Part shown: positions 1 through 7,864 of the stretch, piece after piece
Layout: every line of letters begins with the position of its first letter
How positions within the stretch are numbered: the first letter of the stretch is position 1
Source: Clostridiales bacterium
GTDB lineage: Bacteria > Bacillota > Clostridia > Lachnospirales > Lachnospiraceae
NCBI GenBank assembly: GCA_019423835.1
Contig: JAHZAR010000004.1
Coordinates: 1-64,000 of the forward strand
Direction: 5' to 3'
Length of the DNA: 64,000 nucleotides
Made by a program: the position numbers and the translations under genes
Notes under the pieces: generated by a model
Told to the model about the DNA's origin: nothing
Databases searched by the model: none
What the model saw: the letters and a program-made list of their open reading frames with translations, nothing else

Positions 1-16
1 CAACAGCAACTCGTTT

Positions 17-45
17 ATCTTATCACAACCCGCTGTATTTGTCAA
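17..45 (-). promoter_or_regulatory. rRNA-type promoter, copy nearest the window edge
   Basis: On the minus strand, TTGACA (40-45), a 17-bp spacer and TAAGAT (17-22), preceded by an A-rich tract like an UP element. It is the closest of three near-identical promoters to the left edge. Consensus -35 boxes, 17-bp spacers and tandem arrangement are typical of Firmicute rRNA operons, so an rRNA operon probably starts just left of base 1 (inference). Confidence 0.8.
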
Positions 46-132
46 CAACTTTTTTTATTTTCTTTTTGGAAGCTTTCCGAAATCCTTTCAGATTTCCCTC
101 AAACTTCCCGGCCGCTCTCAGCGACGCGTTAT

Positions 133-161
133 ATCTTATCACAACTCCACATCCGTGTCAA
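133..161 (-). promoter_or_regulatory. rRNA-type promoter, middle copy
   Basis: Minus strand: TTGACA (156-161), 17-bp spacer, TAAGAT (133-138). The -10 box and its flank (GTTGTGATAAGAT) are repeated in the copy at 17-45, so the two look like a duplicated promoter unit. An A/T-rich UP-like tract lies immediately upstream. Confidence 0.8.
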
Positions 162-274
162 GCACTTTTTTGAAGTTTTTTAAGATTTGTTTTTCGTCTG
201 TCCCCTGGGAGCACCCCTCAGGCATCTCTGTCTGTCAGGACAGCTGTTTCAGCGCTTGTCTCACGCTGGATTAA

Positions 275-303
275 AATATACCACGGCGAGCAGAAGTTGT
301 CAA
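275..303 (-). promoter_or_regulatory. rRNA-type promoter, distal copy
   Basis: Minus strand: TTGACA (298-303), 17-bp spacer, TATATT (275-280). It is the third sigma-A promoter in 300 bp pointing out of the window. Its spacer differs from the other two copies. Confidence 0.72.
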
Positions 304-732
304 GGGAATTTGTATCATTTTTTTAAACAATTTTTCATTTTCAGGCTGTTCTACCATATATGCCTTTTTTTTTACCCTTCTTCTACATCTTGTGGTCTGT
401 GAAACAACTGTATTTACAGGCTTTCTGACTAAATTGTTTTAATTGATTATAAAATATATATTGTTTATTAAATTTCTTTTGGCTTTTTCAATCTGTCTGT
501 TTCCCCCTTTCTCTGTGAAACTCAGTTATGTTCTGATTCCATACTCCTATTATTCTCCCTCCCTTTTCCTTTTATTCACAGATTTTCCTCACAATTTCGT
601 CTGTGCCTTTTATGAGGGCAACCTGCTGTTCCTGAATGATGCCGTCCCTTGTCCGATACCGTTCCGAGGCAGTGCGCTCCTGCCCGGAACGCATTTCACC
701 GCGGAAAATCCTCCTCTGTATTTTCCGCCATA
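304..732. other. Gene-free stretch with two hairpins
   Basis: I see no convincing coding region here; the short open frames are low-complexity and lack ribosome-binding sites. Two adjacent inverted repeats stand out. At 660-691, CGTTCCG and GGCAG pair with CTGCC and CGGAACG, with one bulged base. At 701-728, GCGGAAAA pairs with TTTTCCGC. They lie between the cvpA terminator and the rRNA-type promoters. Their function is unknown. Confidence 0.4.
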
Positions 733-773
733 TAAAAACTGCCCTGTAAGGACATAACTCCCCACAAGGCAGC
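733..773 (-). terminator. Terminator of the cvpA operon
   Basis: On the minus strand CTGCCTTG (772-765) pairs with CAGGGCAG (746-739) with one G-U pair, followed directly by TTTTTATA. It lies about 60 bp beyond the cvpA stop codon. Confidence 0.65.
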
Positions 774-831
774 TATTTCATTGCAGCCTGCGTCTGTTTT
801 CTGCAGTCAGAGGCTCACTTCCTCTGTCAGC

Positions 832-1536
832 CTAGAAGATTCCTGCTATCAGCGACATAACAAATTTAGCCAGCAGATTATTATCATACAGGAATGACAG
901 CCAGGAGCTGGACTCTATCATGCGATTCAGATGCATTCCCCACTCTGTGGCTGAGAAGGCAGTGACAAACAGAAATGCAAGCCACATGAAGATCAGTCCC
1001 TCCAGGCCTCCCAAAGCGGCTCCGGCCAGCTTATTTACTCCCGACAGTATCGGCAGCCTGGCTACTATATCCAGACACCTGGCAATGATTTCCAGAACGC
1101 CGAAAATAACAATAAACAACAGAATATAGACAGCCAGGTTCATAATCTGACTGACCAGATATCCCGTTACATATCTGGAAAAGGTATCTACCCCCATTAG
1201 GCTGTAAACCTCATGATTGTTGTTTTCCAAAAGCTCTGACTTAAACAGCTTCGGCAGTTCAAGCTCCTCGATCCTCTGCCTCTGGGCCGCCGGGGTATCT
1301 GTATCTGCACTCTCATCCATGCCAATCGCCTGGCGCACCGCCTCCTCTACCGTCTGATATACCTCTGTATTATTTCTGAGGTATGAGGTCACCTGAGGCA
1401 CAGCCATATTGACAGCAACCAGCGTCACCGCCAGGGCAGCAGCAGAAACCGCCATCCGTATAAATCCTCTGTAATGTCCTATTAAAACCATGGCAGCAAG
1501 ATAGACTGCTGCTGCAATTGATAACCAATTCTGCAT
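832..1536 (-). CDS. CvpA-family membrane protein
   Basis: A 234-residue integral membrane protein of the CvpA/colicin V production family, named for its role in colicin V production in E. coli and linked to envelope integrity in various bacteria; the biochemical activity is unsettled. The N-terminus (about residues 1-45) holds two hydrophobic helices, followed by a charged soluble loop at about 60-115, then two or three helices (about 130-160, 175-200) and a hydrophobic C-terminus. The glycine-rich turn GHYRGFIRM near residue 21 is characteristic. The ATG at 1536 follows GGAAG at good spacing. It sits 46 bp downstream of the Cof-type phosphatase on the same strand and is probably co-transcribed with it, ending at the hairpin at 733-773. 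Confidence 0.8.
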   Translation of the reverse strand: MQNWLSIAAAVYLAAMVLIGHYRGFIRMAVSAAALAVTLVAVNMAVPQVTSYLRNNTEVYQTVEEAVRQAIGMDESADTDTPAAQRQRIEELELPKLFKSELLENNNHEVYSLMGVDTFSRYVTGYLVSQIMNLAVYILLFIVIFGVLEIIARCLDIVARLPILSGVNKLAGAALGGLEGLIFMWLAFLFVTAFSATEWGMHLNRMIESSSWLSFLYDNNLLAKFVMSLIAGIF

Positions 1537-1582
1537 ATTTAAACTTCCTTTCAGAAGAAGGAACAGGCCTTCTTTTCCTTCC

Positions 1583-2410
1583 TTACAGCACCAGCTTTTC
1601 TATGATTTCTGCTACTCCGTCGGCATCATTAGGCGGCGCAATATATGAAGCACATTTTTTTATCAAAGGATTCCCATTTTCCATGGCCACCCCTACCCCC
1701 GCCAGTTCCACCATGCTTCTGTCATTTTCTCCGTCCCCAAAGGCCATCGTCTGGCTCACCGGGATTTTCAGCCGCCTGGCGAGACGGCGAACAGCCTCTC
1801 CCTTTGTGGCCCCCTCCCCGTTAATCTCCAGATTGTTGGGCATGGACGAGGTAACGATAATGCCCTCTATCTGGGCCAGCTCCTGGCGGACTCTCTGCTT
1901 CGTGTCCCTGTCATATCCCTTAAAATAAATGTTCATTTTATCGAGAAGGGGCTGTTTTTCTTCCAGGTATTCCCTGAGCGACGGCAGCGGGTCCCTTGTC
2001 TCCCGGATGAGCCTGCAGATTTCCGGCCGGATTTCATAGTACTCCAGCGTATCGAGAAACCGCCGGTCTGCCTTTCCCCGCCCCTCTATATAGCAGTCAT
2101 ACATGAGAGGAAAATCTTCGATCCGGTTAATCACATGCATCGCCTTCTCCCAGCAGAGTCCCCGCCGTTCCAGGATCTCTCCTGTCTCTGCATCCTGTAT
2201 ACATGCACCGTTCGTCAGGATCGCGTACCGTATCCCCTCTATCCTGCGGACAGGCTCCGGGATTCCCTCAAAGGTACGCCCTGTGCATGGCACTATATAG
2301 ATCCCTCTCCTAATGCACTCCTCCAGCACCCTTCGGCTGCGCTCTGAAAGATTCTTATCCGATCTCAGGAGGGTTCCGTCCAGGTCAATGGCAATCAATC
2401 TGATGTTCAT
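1583..2410 (-). CDS. Cof-type HAD-family phosphatase
   Basis: A 275-residue haloacid dehalogenase hydrolase of the Cof/YbiV type, which hydrolyses sugar phosphates, nucleotides or other phosphometabolites in the cytoplasm; the substrate cannot be told from sequence. Motif I is DLDGTLL near residues 8-14, with the nucleophile and acid/base aspartates. Motif III is the lysine in ATKGEAV (about 205), and motif IV is FGDGENDRSM (about 225). The C2-type cap lies between motifs I and III. The open frame extends 25 codons further upstream, but the ATG at 2410 has GGAGG at ideal spacing and gives the family's normal N-terminus. It is followed by cvpA. Confidence 0.9.
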   Translation of the reverse strand: MNIRLIAIDLDGTLLRSDKNLSERSRRVLEECIRRGIYIVPCTGRTFEGIPEPVRRIEGIRYAILTNGACIQDAETGEILERRGLCWEKAMHVINRIEDFPLMYDCYIEGRGKADRRFLDTLEYYEIRPEICRLIRETRDPLPSLREYLEEKQPLLDKMNIYFKGYDRDTKQRVRQELAQIEGIIVTSSMPNNLEINGEGATKGEAVRRLARRLKIPVSQTMAFGDGENDRSMVELAGVGVAMENGNPLIKKCASYIAPPNDADGVAEIIEKLVL

Positions 2411-2499
2411 AGCTGTCCTCCGCTTTCCTTCTGCGCAGGCAGAAAACTGTCTGTAAGCTCTGCCAACGTCCTCCACCTGCCTCAAAGAGTATTTCCCTT

Positions 2500-2546
2500 A
2501 TTAAATAAATGCCCCTCCCGGGCCGTTCAGGCCGCAGATGGGGCAT
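2500..2546 (-). terminator. Terminator after the TPR/coiled-coil gene
   Basis: On the minus strand ATGCCCC (2546-2540) pairs with GGGGCAT (2515-2509) around an inner GGCC/GGCC pair, followed by TTTATTTAA. It separates the recR-side genes from the phosphatase-cvpA pair. Confidence 0.6.
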
Positions 2547-2578
2547 CATCTGTATTCGATTCCTTCCGGCCTTCTGTG

Positions 2579-5047
2579 TTAGTCGAAGAAATGCTTCTCC
2601 TTTAAAATCAGAAGTCCGTCCTTATCATATTTAGATGAGAAGAATCCACCGAAGGAAGGTTTCTCCGCACGGTCTGCAGCTTCTTCGATCAGATCCTCTG
2701 CGGTTTCTCTGGTCAGAGGAATACCATCCTCCTCCATCATCTCTGCCCGCTCATACAGGGCCAGCATACTTTTTCCTGAGATACTGCAGTCAATTTCAGA
2801 TGCATATTTGCAGGCATACTGGGCAAATTCCTCCACATCCATCTGGCGGTCATCGCCCTCTTCCCCATAATCATCCTCGTGTCCGTCCTTATCCCAGTCT
2901 TCCTCATAGGTCTCCTGATAGCCGCCCGCTTCATCCTCATCCCGGTAATCATCCTCATAGTCACGGGCTGGCTTTTCATCGGAGCGGAAGTCCTCATCGG
3001 AATAGTATCCATCGTCATCCTGGTAGCTGCCATGGTCTCCGCGATCCTCTGCGCTGTCATAATCTGACTCACCGCGGCCATTTTCCTCTGAGTATTCATC
3101 TGGTCCGTCATCCTCTCCGCCTGCTGCTCCAGATGCACCCGCAGCCTGCTCCATTCTGGCCGTTTCAGCGGTATATTCTGCCAGGCGCTGTCTTTCCAGT
3201 TCAGCGTTGATTTCTGCCTGGCGGCGCTCCTCTTCCCTGCGCTTTAAGGCCTCCTGCTCTTCTCTTTTTCTGGCGGCCTCTGCTTCGTATTCAGTTCTCC
3301 TGCGCTCTTCTTCTGCCTGGGCCTCGGCAATCCGCCTTCTCTCCTGCTCTGCCTCATATTCTGCCTGACGGCGGGCAGCCTCCGCCGATGCAGCAGCCTG
3401 TCTTCTCTTTTCTTCCTGCTCTTCCCGATCCTCCGCTCTCTCAGAAGCGCGGCATCCGATATACTGGAATTTATCTGCCAGCTCCGGATTTCCGTTGTGC
3501 AGCCGCTCCATCCTGAGCGGCGTGTCAATCAGAACCACAATCATGCCGCTCTTGTCAGCCTCCATCAGCTCACTGAGATCTCTGATAGAAAATTCATCCA
3601 GATCTGCGGCATGCTCCACGATCAGATCCTTTCCCACCAGCCTGTCTGCCACTGAGAAAATCCCTCTTCTGTTCAGGTTCTGAGCACTGATTTTGGCAAC
3701 CGGGCTTTTAGTTCCCAGCTCCCTGTGAATTTTCTTCAGAGAATCAAGGGCCAGCGCCAGACCGCTCTGGGGATCATCCGCCTCAATCATCAGATGATTG
3801 CTCTCACTCTCCTCCGGCTCTAAATCCCAGTCCTCGATAATGGTCTCCTCTTCCTCCTCATAGGCCCTGGCAATCTGCTCCTCCCTGGCTGCTGCACTCT
3901 CCGCCTGGTACCCATCTGTTTCTTTCTGAGAGGCCGCACTCTGCGCCTGAAGCTCTGAGCCTGTCCACGCGGCTGCACCTCCCTGCCCCGCTCTGAAGCC
4001 TTCCTGACGGCCAGTCTCCTCCTCAGCGGCACGGGCTGCCGCCTTATCGGCCTGAATCGTTCTGACAGCTCTGATTCCGGCTGTTGTTCCGGTCTCTGCC
4101 TGTGTCTCTCCATCCATGTCTCTGCTGCTCTGTCCCTGCACCTCTGACGGCTGCCGGTTCATTCTTCTGATGTCCCCCAGGACTCTCGTTTCGCCCGCAG
4201 CATCTTCCTCATCCCGGTACTCTTCCTTCGGAATTTTGGCGATCTCATTGGCCAGATCCTGCTCTGCCTGTGCCTCGTGAAGCTCTGCGGAATCCAGATG
4301 GCGGCCGGCTCTTCTGTCACGGGGCTGCTCCTCCCCGGCTTCTTCAGGCTCAAAATCCTGATCCAGATCGTCATCCCTGTCCATATGGCGCCCTGAGCTG
4401 TACTCTTCCTCCACGGCTCTGAGCTTTTCCTCATATTTCTCGCGGTTTTCCACCAGATCCATCTGATATTTAGTCAAAGGCGCATACTTCTTTTTCAATT
4501 CCATGGCCTTGTCCACATATTTTCCCAGTCCGAAGAGAAGCATAATCTTGTCGCAGATGCGGACACAGTCCTCCTCACGTCCAGCCTGCTGGTAAAGCTC
4601 TGCCAGCTTGTAAAGCCACTTCTCATCCAACTCCTCCTGGCAGTAGCGCTCCAGTGACACAATCAGCTGATCCAGCGGAGCCTTCTTCGACTCCAGAATC
4701 AGGTACCGCAGCAGATTCTGTCTCGGATCATCCCCGCACAGCTCGCAGAACTCCCTGTAATACGCCTCAGCCTCAGGCACATTCCCCTCCCTGAGCGCAA
4801 GATCCGTCAGCTTAAACAGAAGTCCTCTTCCGCTTGGCGCCCGTTCAAAGGCAAGAAGCAGGATGTCCTTGGCCTCCTGATATTCCTCGTTTCTCTCATA
4901 CACCTGTGAGATCGACGCCAGAAGACTGGTACTGCGCACACGCCTCCAGTCAATTCCGTCAGCAATCTTCATCGCCGTCTCATAATCACCCTTGTTTACC
5001 AGCTTTTTAATCTGTTCAACCTTTATGTTAAACTCGTACTTATCCAT
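2579..5047 (-). CDS. Large TPR / acidic coiled-coil protein, function unknown
   Basis: An 822-residue, probably cytoplasmic protein that I do not recognise as a characterised family. Residues 1-190 look like TPR-type helical repeats (motifs such as GDYETAMKIADG, EYQEAKDILLLAFERAP and VPEAEAYYREF). Residues about 200-420 are low-complexity and Glu/Ala/Gln-rich. A compact segment at about 425-530 (LALDSLKKIHRELG to DKFQYIGC) looks like a folded alpha/beta domain, with a hydrophobic strand near MIVVLIDTPLRMERL. Residues about 540-635 are an uninterrupted Glu/Arg/Ala coiled coil, then a very acidic Asp/Glu/Tyr stretch to about 760. The last 55 residues (to GFFSSKYDKDGLLILKEKHFFD) again look ordered. 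An upstream GTG at 5068 is possible, but the ATG at 5047 has AGGAG at usable spacing. It follows recR by 42 bp, probably in one operon. Confidence 0.75.
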   Translation of the reverse strand: MDKYEFNIKVEQIKKLVNKGDYETAMKIADGIDWRRVRSTSLLASISQVYERNEEYQEAKDILLLAFERAPSGRGLLFKLTDLALREGNVPEAEAYYREFCELCGDDPRQNLLRYLILESKKAPLDQLIVSLERYCQEELDEKWLYKLAELYQQAGREEDCVRICDKIMLLFGLGKYVDKAMELKKKYAPLTKYQMDLVENREKYEEKLRAVEEEYSSGRHMDRDDDLDQDFEPEEAGEEQPRDRRAGRHLDSAELHEAQAEQDLANEIAKIPKEEYRDEEDAAGETRVLGDIRRMNRQPSEVQGQSSRDMDGETQAETGTTAGIRAVRTIQADKAAARAAEEETGRQEGFRAGQGGAAAWTGSELQAQSAASQKETDGYQAESAAAREEQIARAYEEEEETIIEDWDLEPEESESNHLMIEADDPQSGLALALDSLKKIHRELGTKSPVAKISAQNLNRRGIFSVADRLVGKDLIVEHAADLDEFSIRDLSELMEADKSGMIVVLIDTPLRMERLHNGNPELADKFQYIGCRASERAEDREEQEEKRRQAAASAEAARRQAEYEAEQERRRIAEAQAEEERRRTEYEAEAARKREEQEALKRREEERRQAEINAELERQRLAEYTAETARMEQAAGASGAAGGEDDGPDEYSEENGRGESDYDSAEDRGDHGSYQDDDGYYSDEDFRSDEKPARDYEDDYRDEDEAGGYQETYEEDWDKDGHEDDYGEEGDDRQMDVEEFAQYACKYASEIDCSISGKSMLALYERAEMMEEDGIPLTRETAEDLIEEAADRAEKPSFGGFFSSKYDKDGLLILKEKHFFD

Positions 5048-5089
5048 TTCTTTCGCATCTCCTAACACCTGACAGGCAGGCCTTCCTAC

Positions 5090-5689
5090 TTAAAGCTCAG
5101 TTCTGCCTTCCAGCGCCCTGAGCAGAGTCACCTCGTCGATATACTCCAGATCGCCGCCGACCGGCACGCCGCTGGCAATCCTTGTCACCTTGATCCCAGT
5201 AGGCTTTATCAGCTTGCTGATATACATGGCAGTTGTCTCTCCCTCAAGGCTTGAGTTGGTGGCAATGATTACCTCCCTCACCTCTTCCTTCTGCAGCCTG
5301 GTCATCAGCTCCTTCAGCTTAATATCGCCCGGGCCGATTCCCAGCATCGGAGAAATAGCGCCGTGCAGAACGTGGTAAACTCCCTCATACTTGCCGGTCT
5401 TCTCATATGCTGCCAGATCTCTCGTGTTCTCCACTACCATGATGATGCCGTGATCGCGCCTTGCGCTCTCGCAGATGGGACAAAGCTCCTTGTCTGTCAA
5501 AGTGAAGCACTCCCGGCAGTAACGGACATTTTTCTTGGCATCCGTGATAGCCGATGAAAGGCGCTCTACCTGCTCAGCCGGCATGTTAATGATGTGAAAG
5601 GCCAGGCGCTGAGCGGATTTGTTTCCGATTCCGGGCAGCTTTGACAGTTCCTCAATCAATTTTGTTATCTGACTGCTGTAGTAATCCAT
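5090..5689 (-). CDS. recR: Recombination mediator RecR
   Basis: A 199-residue RecR, which acts with RecF and RecO to load RecA at gapped single-stranded DNA. The N-terminal helix-hairpin-helix ([16 protein letters not shown], about 17-32) binds DNA. A four-cysteine zinc motif ([16 protein letters not shown], about 58-73) is followed by a Toprim domain starting at [15 protein letters not shown] and containing [20 protein letters not shown]. Length is normal. It starts one base after the ybaB stop codon, the classic dnaX-ybaB-recR arrangement, so it is translationally linked to ybaB. Confidence 0.97.
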   Translation of the reverse strand: MDYYSSQITKLIEELSKLPGIGNKSAQRLAFHIINMPAEQVERLSSAITDAKKNVRYCRECFTLTDKELCPICESARRDHGIIMVVENTRDLAAYEKTGKYEGVYHVLHGAISPMLGIGPGDIKLKELMTRLQKEEVREVIIATNSSLEGETTAMYISKLIKPTGIKVTRIASGVPVGGDLEYIDEVTLLRALEGRTEL

Positions 5690-5690
5690 C

Positions 5691-6056
5691 TTAGAACGGG
5701 AAGCCTCCGCCGAGACCGCCTCCCAGGCCTCCCAGGCCTCCGGTCAGCTTGGCCATAGCCTGAGAGCTCGCATCCTCCATCTGGCGGAACGCCTCGTTCG
5801 TGGCGGCCACAATGAGATACTCAAGCATTTCAACATCGTCCGGATCCACAACCTCCTGGGAAATCTTTACAGAGAGCACTTCTTTTTTGCCGGATACGGT
5901 AACTGTAACAGCTCCGCCCCCTGCAGATGCTGTGTACTCCTTCTCCTCCAGCTCCTTTGTCGTCTCCTCCATCTGGCGCTGCATCCTCTGCGCCTGCTTC
6001 ATTAAATTTGTCATATTTCCGGGCATTCCTCCCGGGAAACCGCCACGTTTTGCCAT
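5691..6056 (-). CDS. YbaB/EbfC nucleoid-associated protein
   Basis: A 121-residue YbaB/EbfC family DNA-binding protein; family members form dimers that bind and organise DNA. The central helix ([23 protein letters not shown]) and the following strand pair ([18 protein letters not shown]) are the family core. Gly/Met-rich ends ([11 protein letters not shown] and a [15 protein letters not shown] tail) are typical. AGGAGG precedes the ATG at 6056. It lies between dnaX (110 bp upstream) and recR (1 bp downstream), the conserved recombination/replication gene order. Confidence 0.95.
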   Translation of the reverse strand: MAKRGGFPGGMPGNMTNLMKQAQRMQRQMEETTKELEEKEYTASAGGGAVTVTVSGKKEVLSVKISQEVVDPDDVEMLEYLIVAATNEAFRQMEDASSQAMAKLTGGLGGLGGGLGGGFPF

Positions 6057-6166
6057 GGTGTTTTTCCTCCTGATTTTTGTTTCTTTCTATGTTCTGTCTG
6101 TGTTTATTCTATTTTTGATCCTTTCGGATTTCAAATGGTATTTCCTGCCTTTCTCTGCCAGCCGCT

Positions 6167-7834
6167 CTAAGGCTCAACCTCCACCTCACAGTGGATCACC
6201 GACAAGTCCTCCTCGCTGACATAGGCTGTATTGACAGGGCCGGATGTTTCCCTGAGATGAGCCTTAAATTCAATGCTCTTCTGATAATTCTGCTCCACCA
6301 GAGAGCGAAGCTCAGCCAGAACACTCTCCCTGTTCACAATGGTATAGTAATTCACATCTGTAAATTCAAGGGAAAGACAGCCCTCGCCGGACGGTCTCGG
6401 CACGGCCTCCTGAAGAGCCAGGCGCACCGGCCCTCCCATCTGCCTTGCTATTTTTCCCAGCTCCTTTTTTACCATCATCAAATCCTCATACTGAGCCCTG
6501 GGAAGAACCACCGTTTCCACAGGCTGGCCGGTCTTTCCTGTATCCCCGTCACCTGTGCCGGAGCCGCTCCTGTCTGTTCCAGAGGAGCCGCCTGAACCGG
6601 CTCCCTCCCTGCCGTTCATCCCGCCTTCTGCACCAGTCCGGCCGGCAGCTGCAAGCGCTGCCAGCTCTGCCGGGGAAGGGATCTCCCTTATTCTGTTTTC
6701 CAGCTCAGCAATCCGCTGCAGCACAGAGTCAAAACTCTGTTCCATGGAAGGCCTGGTCAGCTTGATAAAGGCTATCTCGAGAAGCACCCGTTTCTGGCTT
6801 GCATACCTCATTTGTCCGGAGAGTTCTGAGAAAATCCTGATATAGCGCATCAGCGTATCTGCGTCCACCAGAGCAGCCTCCTCTTTCAGAAGCCGGATAT
6901 TTTCCTCCGACATATCCAGCATATGCTCTGCATCTTCCGCCGACTGTACAATCAGAAGATTCCGAAGATACCAGACAAAGTCGTTGACAAACTGGGAAAG
7001 CTCCCGCCCCTGAATGATAATTTCTTCTATCCTGCAGATGCAGTCCTTTGTGCTCCCCTCCACAGCCGCCCGGAACAGCTCTGAAAATACGCTGTTGTCC
7101 ACAGCTCCCAGAACCTCCAGAACATTGTCATAGGTCAGGGTTTCCCCGAAATGAAAGGCTGCGCACTGGTCGAGAAGGCTCAGGGCGTCTCTCATGGAGC
7201 CGTCCGCCGCCTTCGCCACATAGCGCAGGGCCCGCTCCTCCACCTCGATATGCTCTGCCGCTGTCAGCTCCCGGAGCCTGTCGGCAATTGTATCCAGAGA
7301 AATGCGCTTAAAATCATATCTCTGACACCTGGACAGGATCGTGACAGGAATTTTGTGTACCTCTGTGGTGGCAAGAATAAAAATCACATAGGGCGGCGGC
7401 TCCTCCAGCGTCTTTAACAGGGCGTTGAAGGCACCGATTGACAGCATGTGAACCTCGTCGATGATATACACCCTGTATTTTCCCTCTGTGGGGGGATACT
7501 GCACCTGCTCCCTGATTTCGCGGATATTTTCCACTCCATTGTTGGATGCGGCGTCTATCTCCACCACATTCAAGGAGGTGCCATCCATAATATGGCGGCA
7601 GGTGCCACACTCATTGCACGGGCTGCCGTCCGCTGGATGTTCACAGTTCACCGCTCTGGCAAATATCTTCGCAATACTTGTCTTACCCGTTCCCCTGGTT
7701 CCGCAGAACAGGTAGGCGTGGCCGATGCGCCCTGATGTTATCTGATTTTTCAGTGTCTTTACAATAGGATCCTGCCCCTTTACATCCCCGAAGGATACAG
7801 GACGCCATTTTCGGTAAAGGGCTGTATAGGACAT
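6167..7834 (-). CDS. dnaX: DNA polymerase III subunit gamma/tau
   Basis: A 555-residue clamp-loader ATPase, which assembles the replicase and loads the beta clamp. Domain I carries Walker A GTRGTGKTS (about 45-53), a zinc-binding cysteine cluster (NCEHPADGSPCNECGTC) and the Walker B/DEVH box IIDEVHML. The sensor-1 region is FILATTE and the SRC arginine-finger motif is ILSRCQRYDF. Domains II-III follow to about 370. After a Gly/Ser/Thr-rich linker (about 400-430) the tau-type C-terminus is short. I did not see a canonical dnaX frameshift site. The ATG at 7834 has GGAG upstream. It starts 30 bp after the pfkA-like gene stops and is probably in the same transcript. Confidence 0.96.
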   Translation of the reverse strand: MSYTALYRKWRPVSFGDVKGQDPIVKTLKNQITSGRIGHAYLFCGTRGTGKTSIAKIFARAVNCEHPADGSPCNECGTCRHIMDGTSLNVVEIDAASNNGVENIREIREQVQYPPTEGKYRVYIIDEVHMLSIGAFNALLKTLEEPPPYVIFILATTEVHKIPVTILSRCQRYDFKRISLDTIADRLRELTAAEHIEVEERALRYVAKAADGSMRDALSLLDQCAAFHFGETLTYDNVLEVLGAVDNSVFSELFRAAVEGSTKDCICRIEEIIIQGRELSQFVNDFVWYLRNLLIVQSAEDAEHMLDMSEENIRLLKEEAALVDADTLMRYIRIFSELSGQMRYASQKRVLLEIAFIKLTRPSMEQSFDSVLQRIAELENRIREIPSPAELAALAAAGRTGAEGGMNGREGAGSGGSSGTDRSGSGTGDGDTGKTGQPVETVVLPRAQYEDLMMVKKELGKIARQMGGPVRLALQEAVPRPSGEGCLSLEFTDVNYYTIVNRESVLAELRSLVEQNYQKSIEFKAHLRETSGPVNTAYVSEEDLSVIHCEVEVEP

Positions 7835-7864
7835 GGCCTCTTAACTCCTCACTCTTTCATGGAT

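Noticed and set aside
690..705. 14-nt identity (minus strand GCGGTGAAATGCGT) to a universal 16S rRNA segment
   Set aside because: No similarity extends on either side and the match is part of two unrelated hairpin flanks; chance is the simplest explanation.
187..757. Short open frames on the plus strand before cvpA
   Set aside because: Phe/Leu/Ser-rich translations of AT-rich DNA, no ribosome-binding sites, and they overlap promoters and hairpins on the other strand.
3160..3430. Repetitive DNA suggesting a CRISPR or tandem repeat
   Set aside because: The periodicity is codon-level repetition encoding a Glu/Arg/Ala coiled coil, not spacer-repeat structure. No CRISPR array was seen anywhere in the window.
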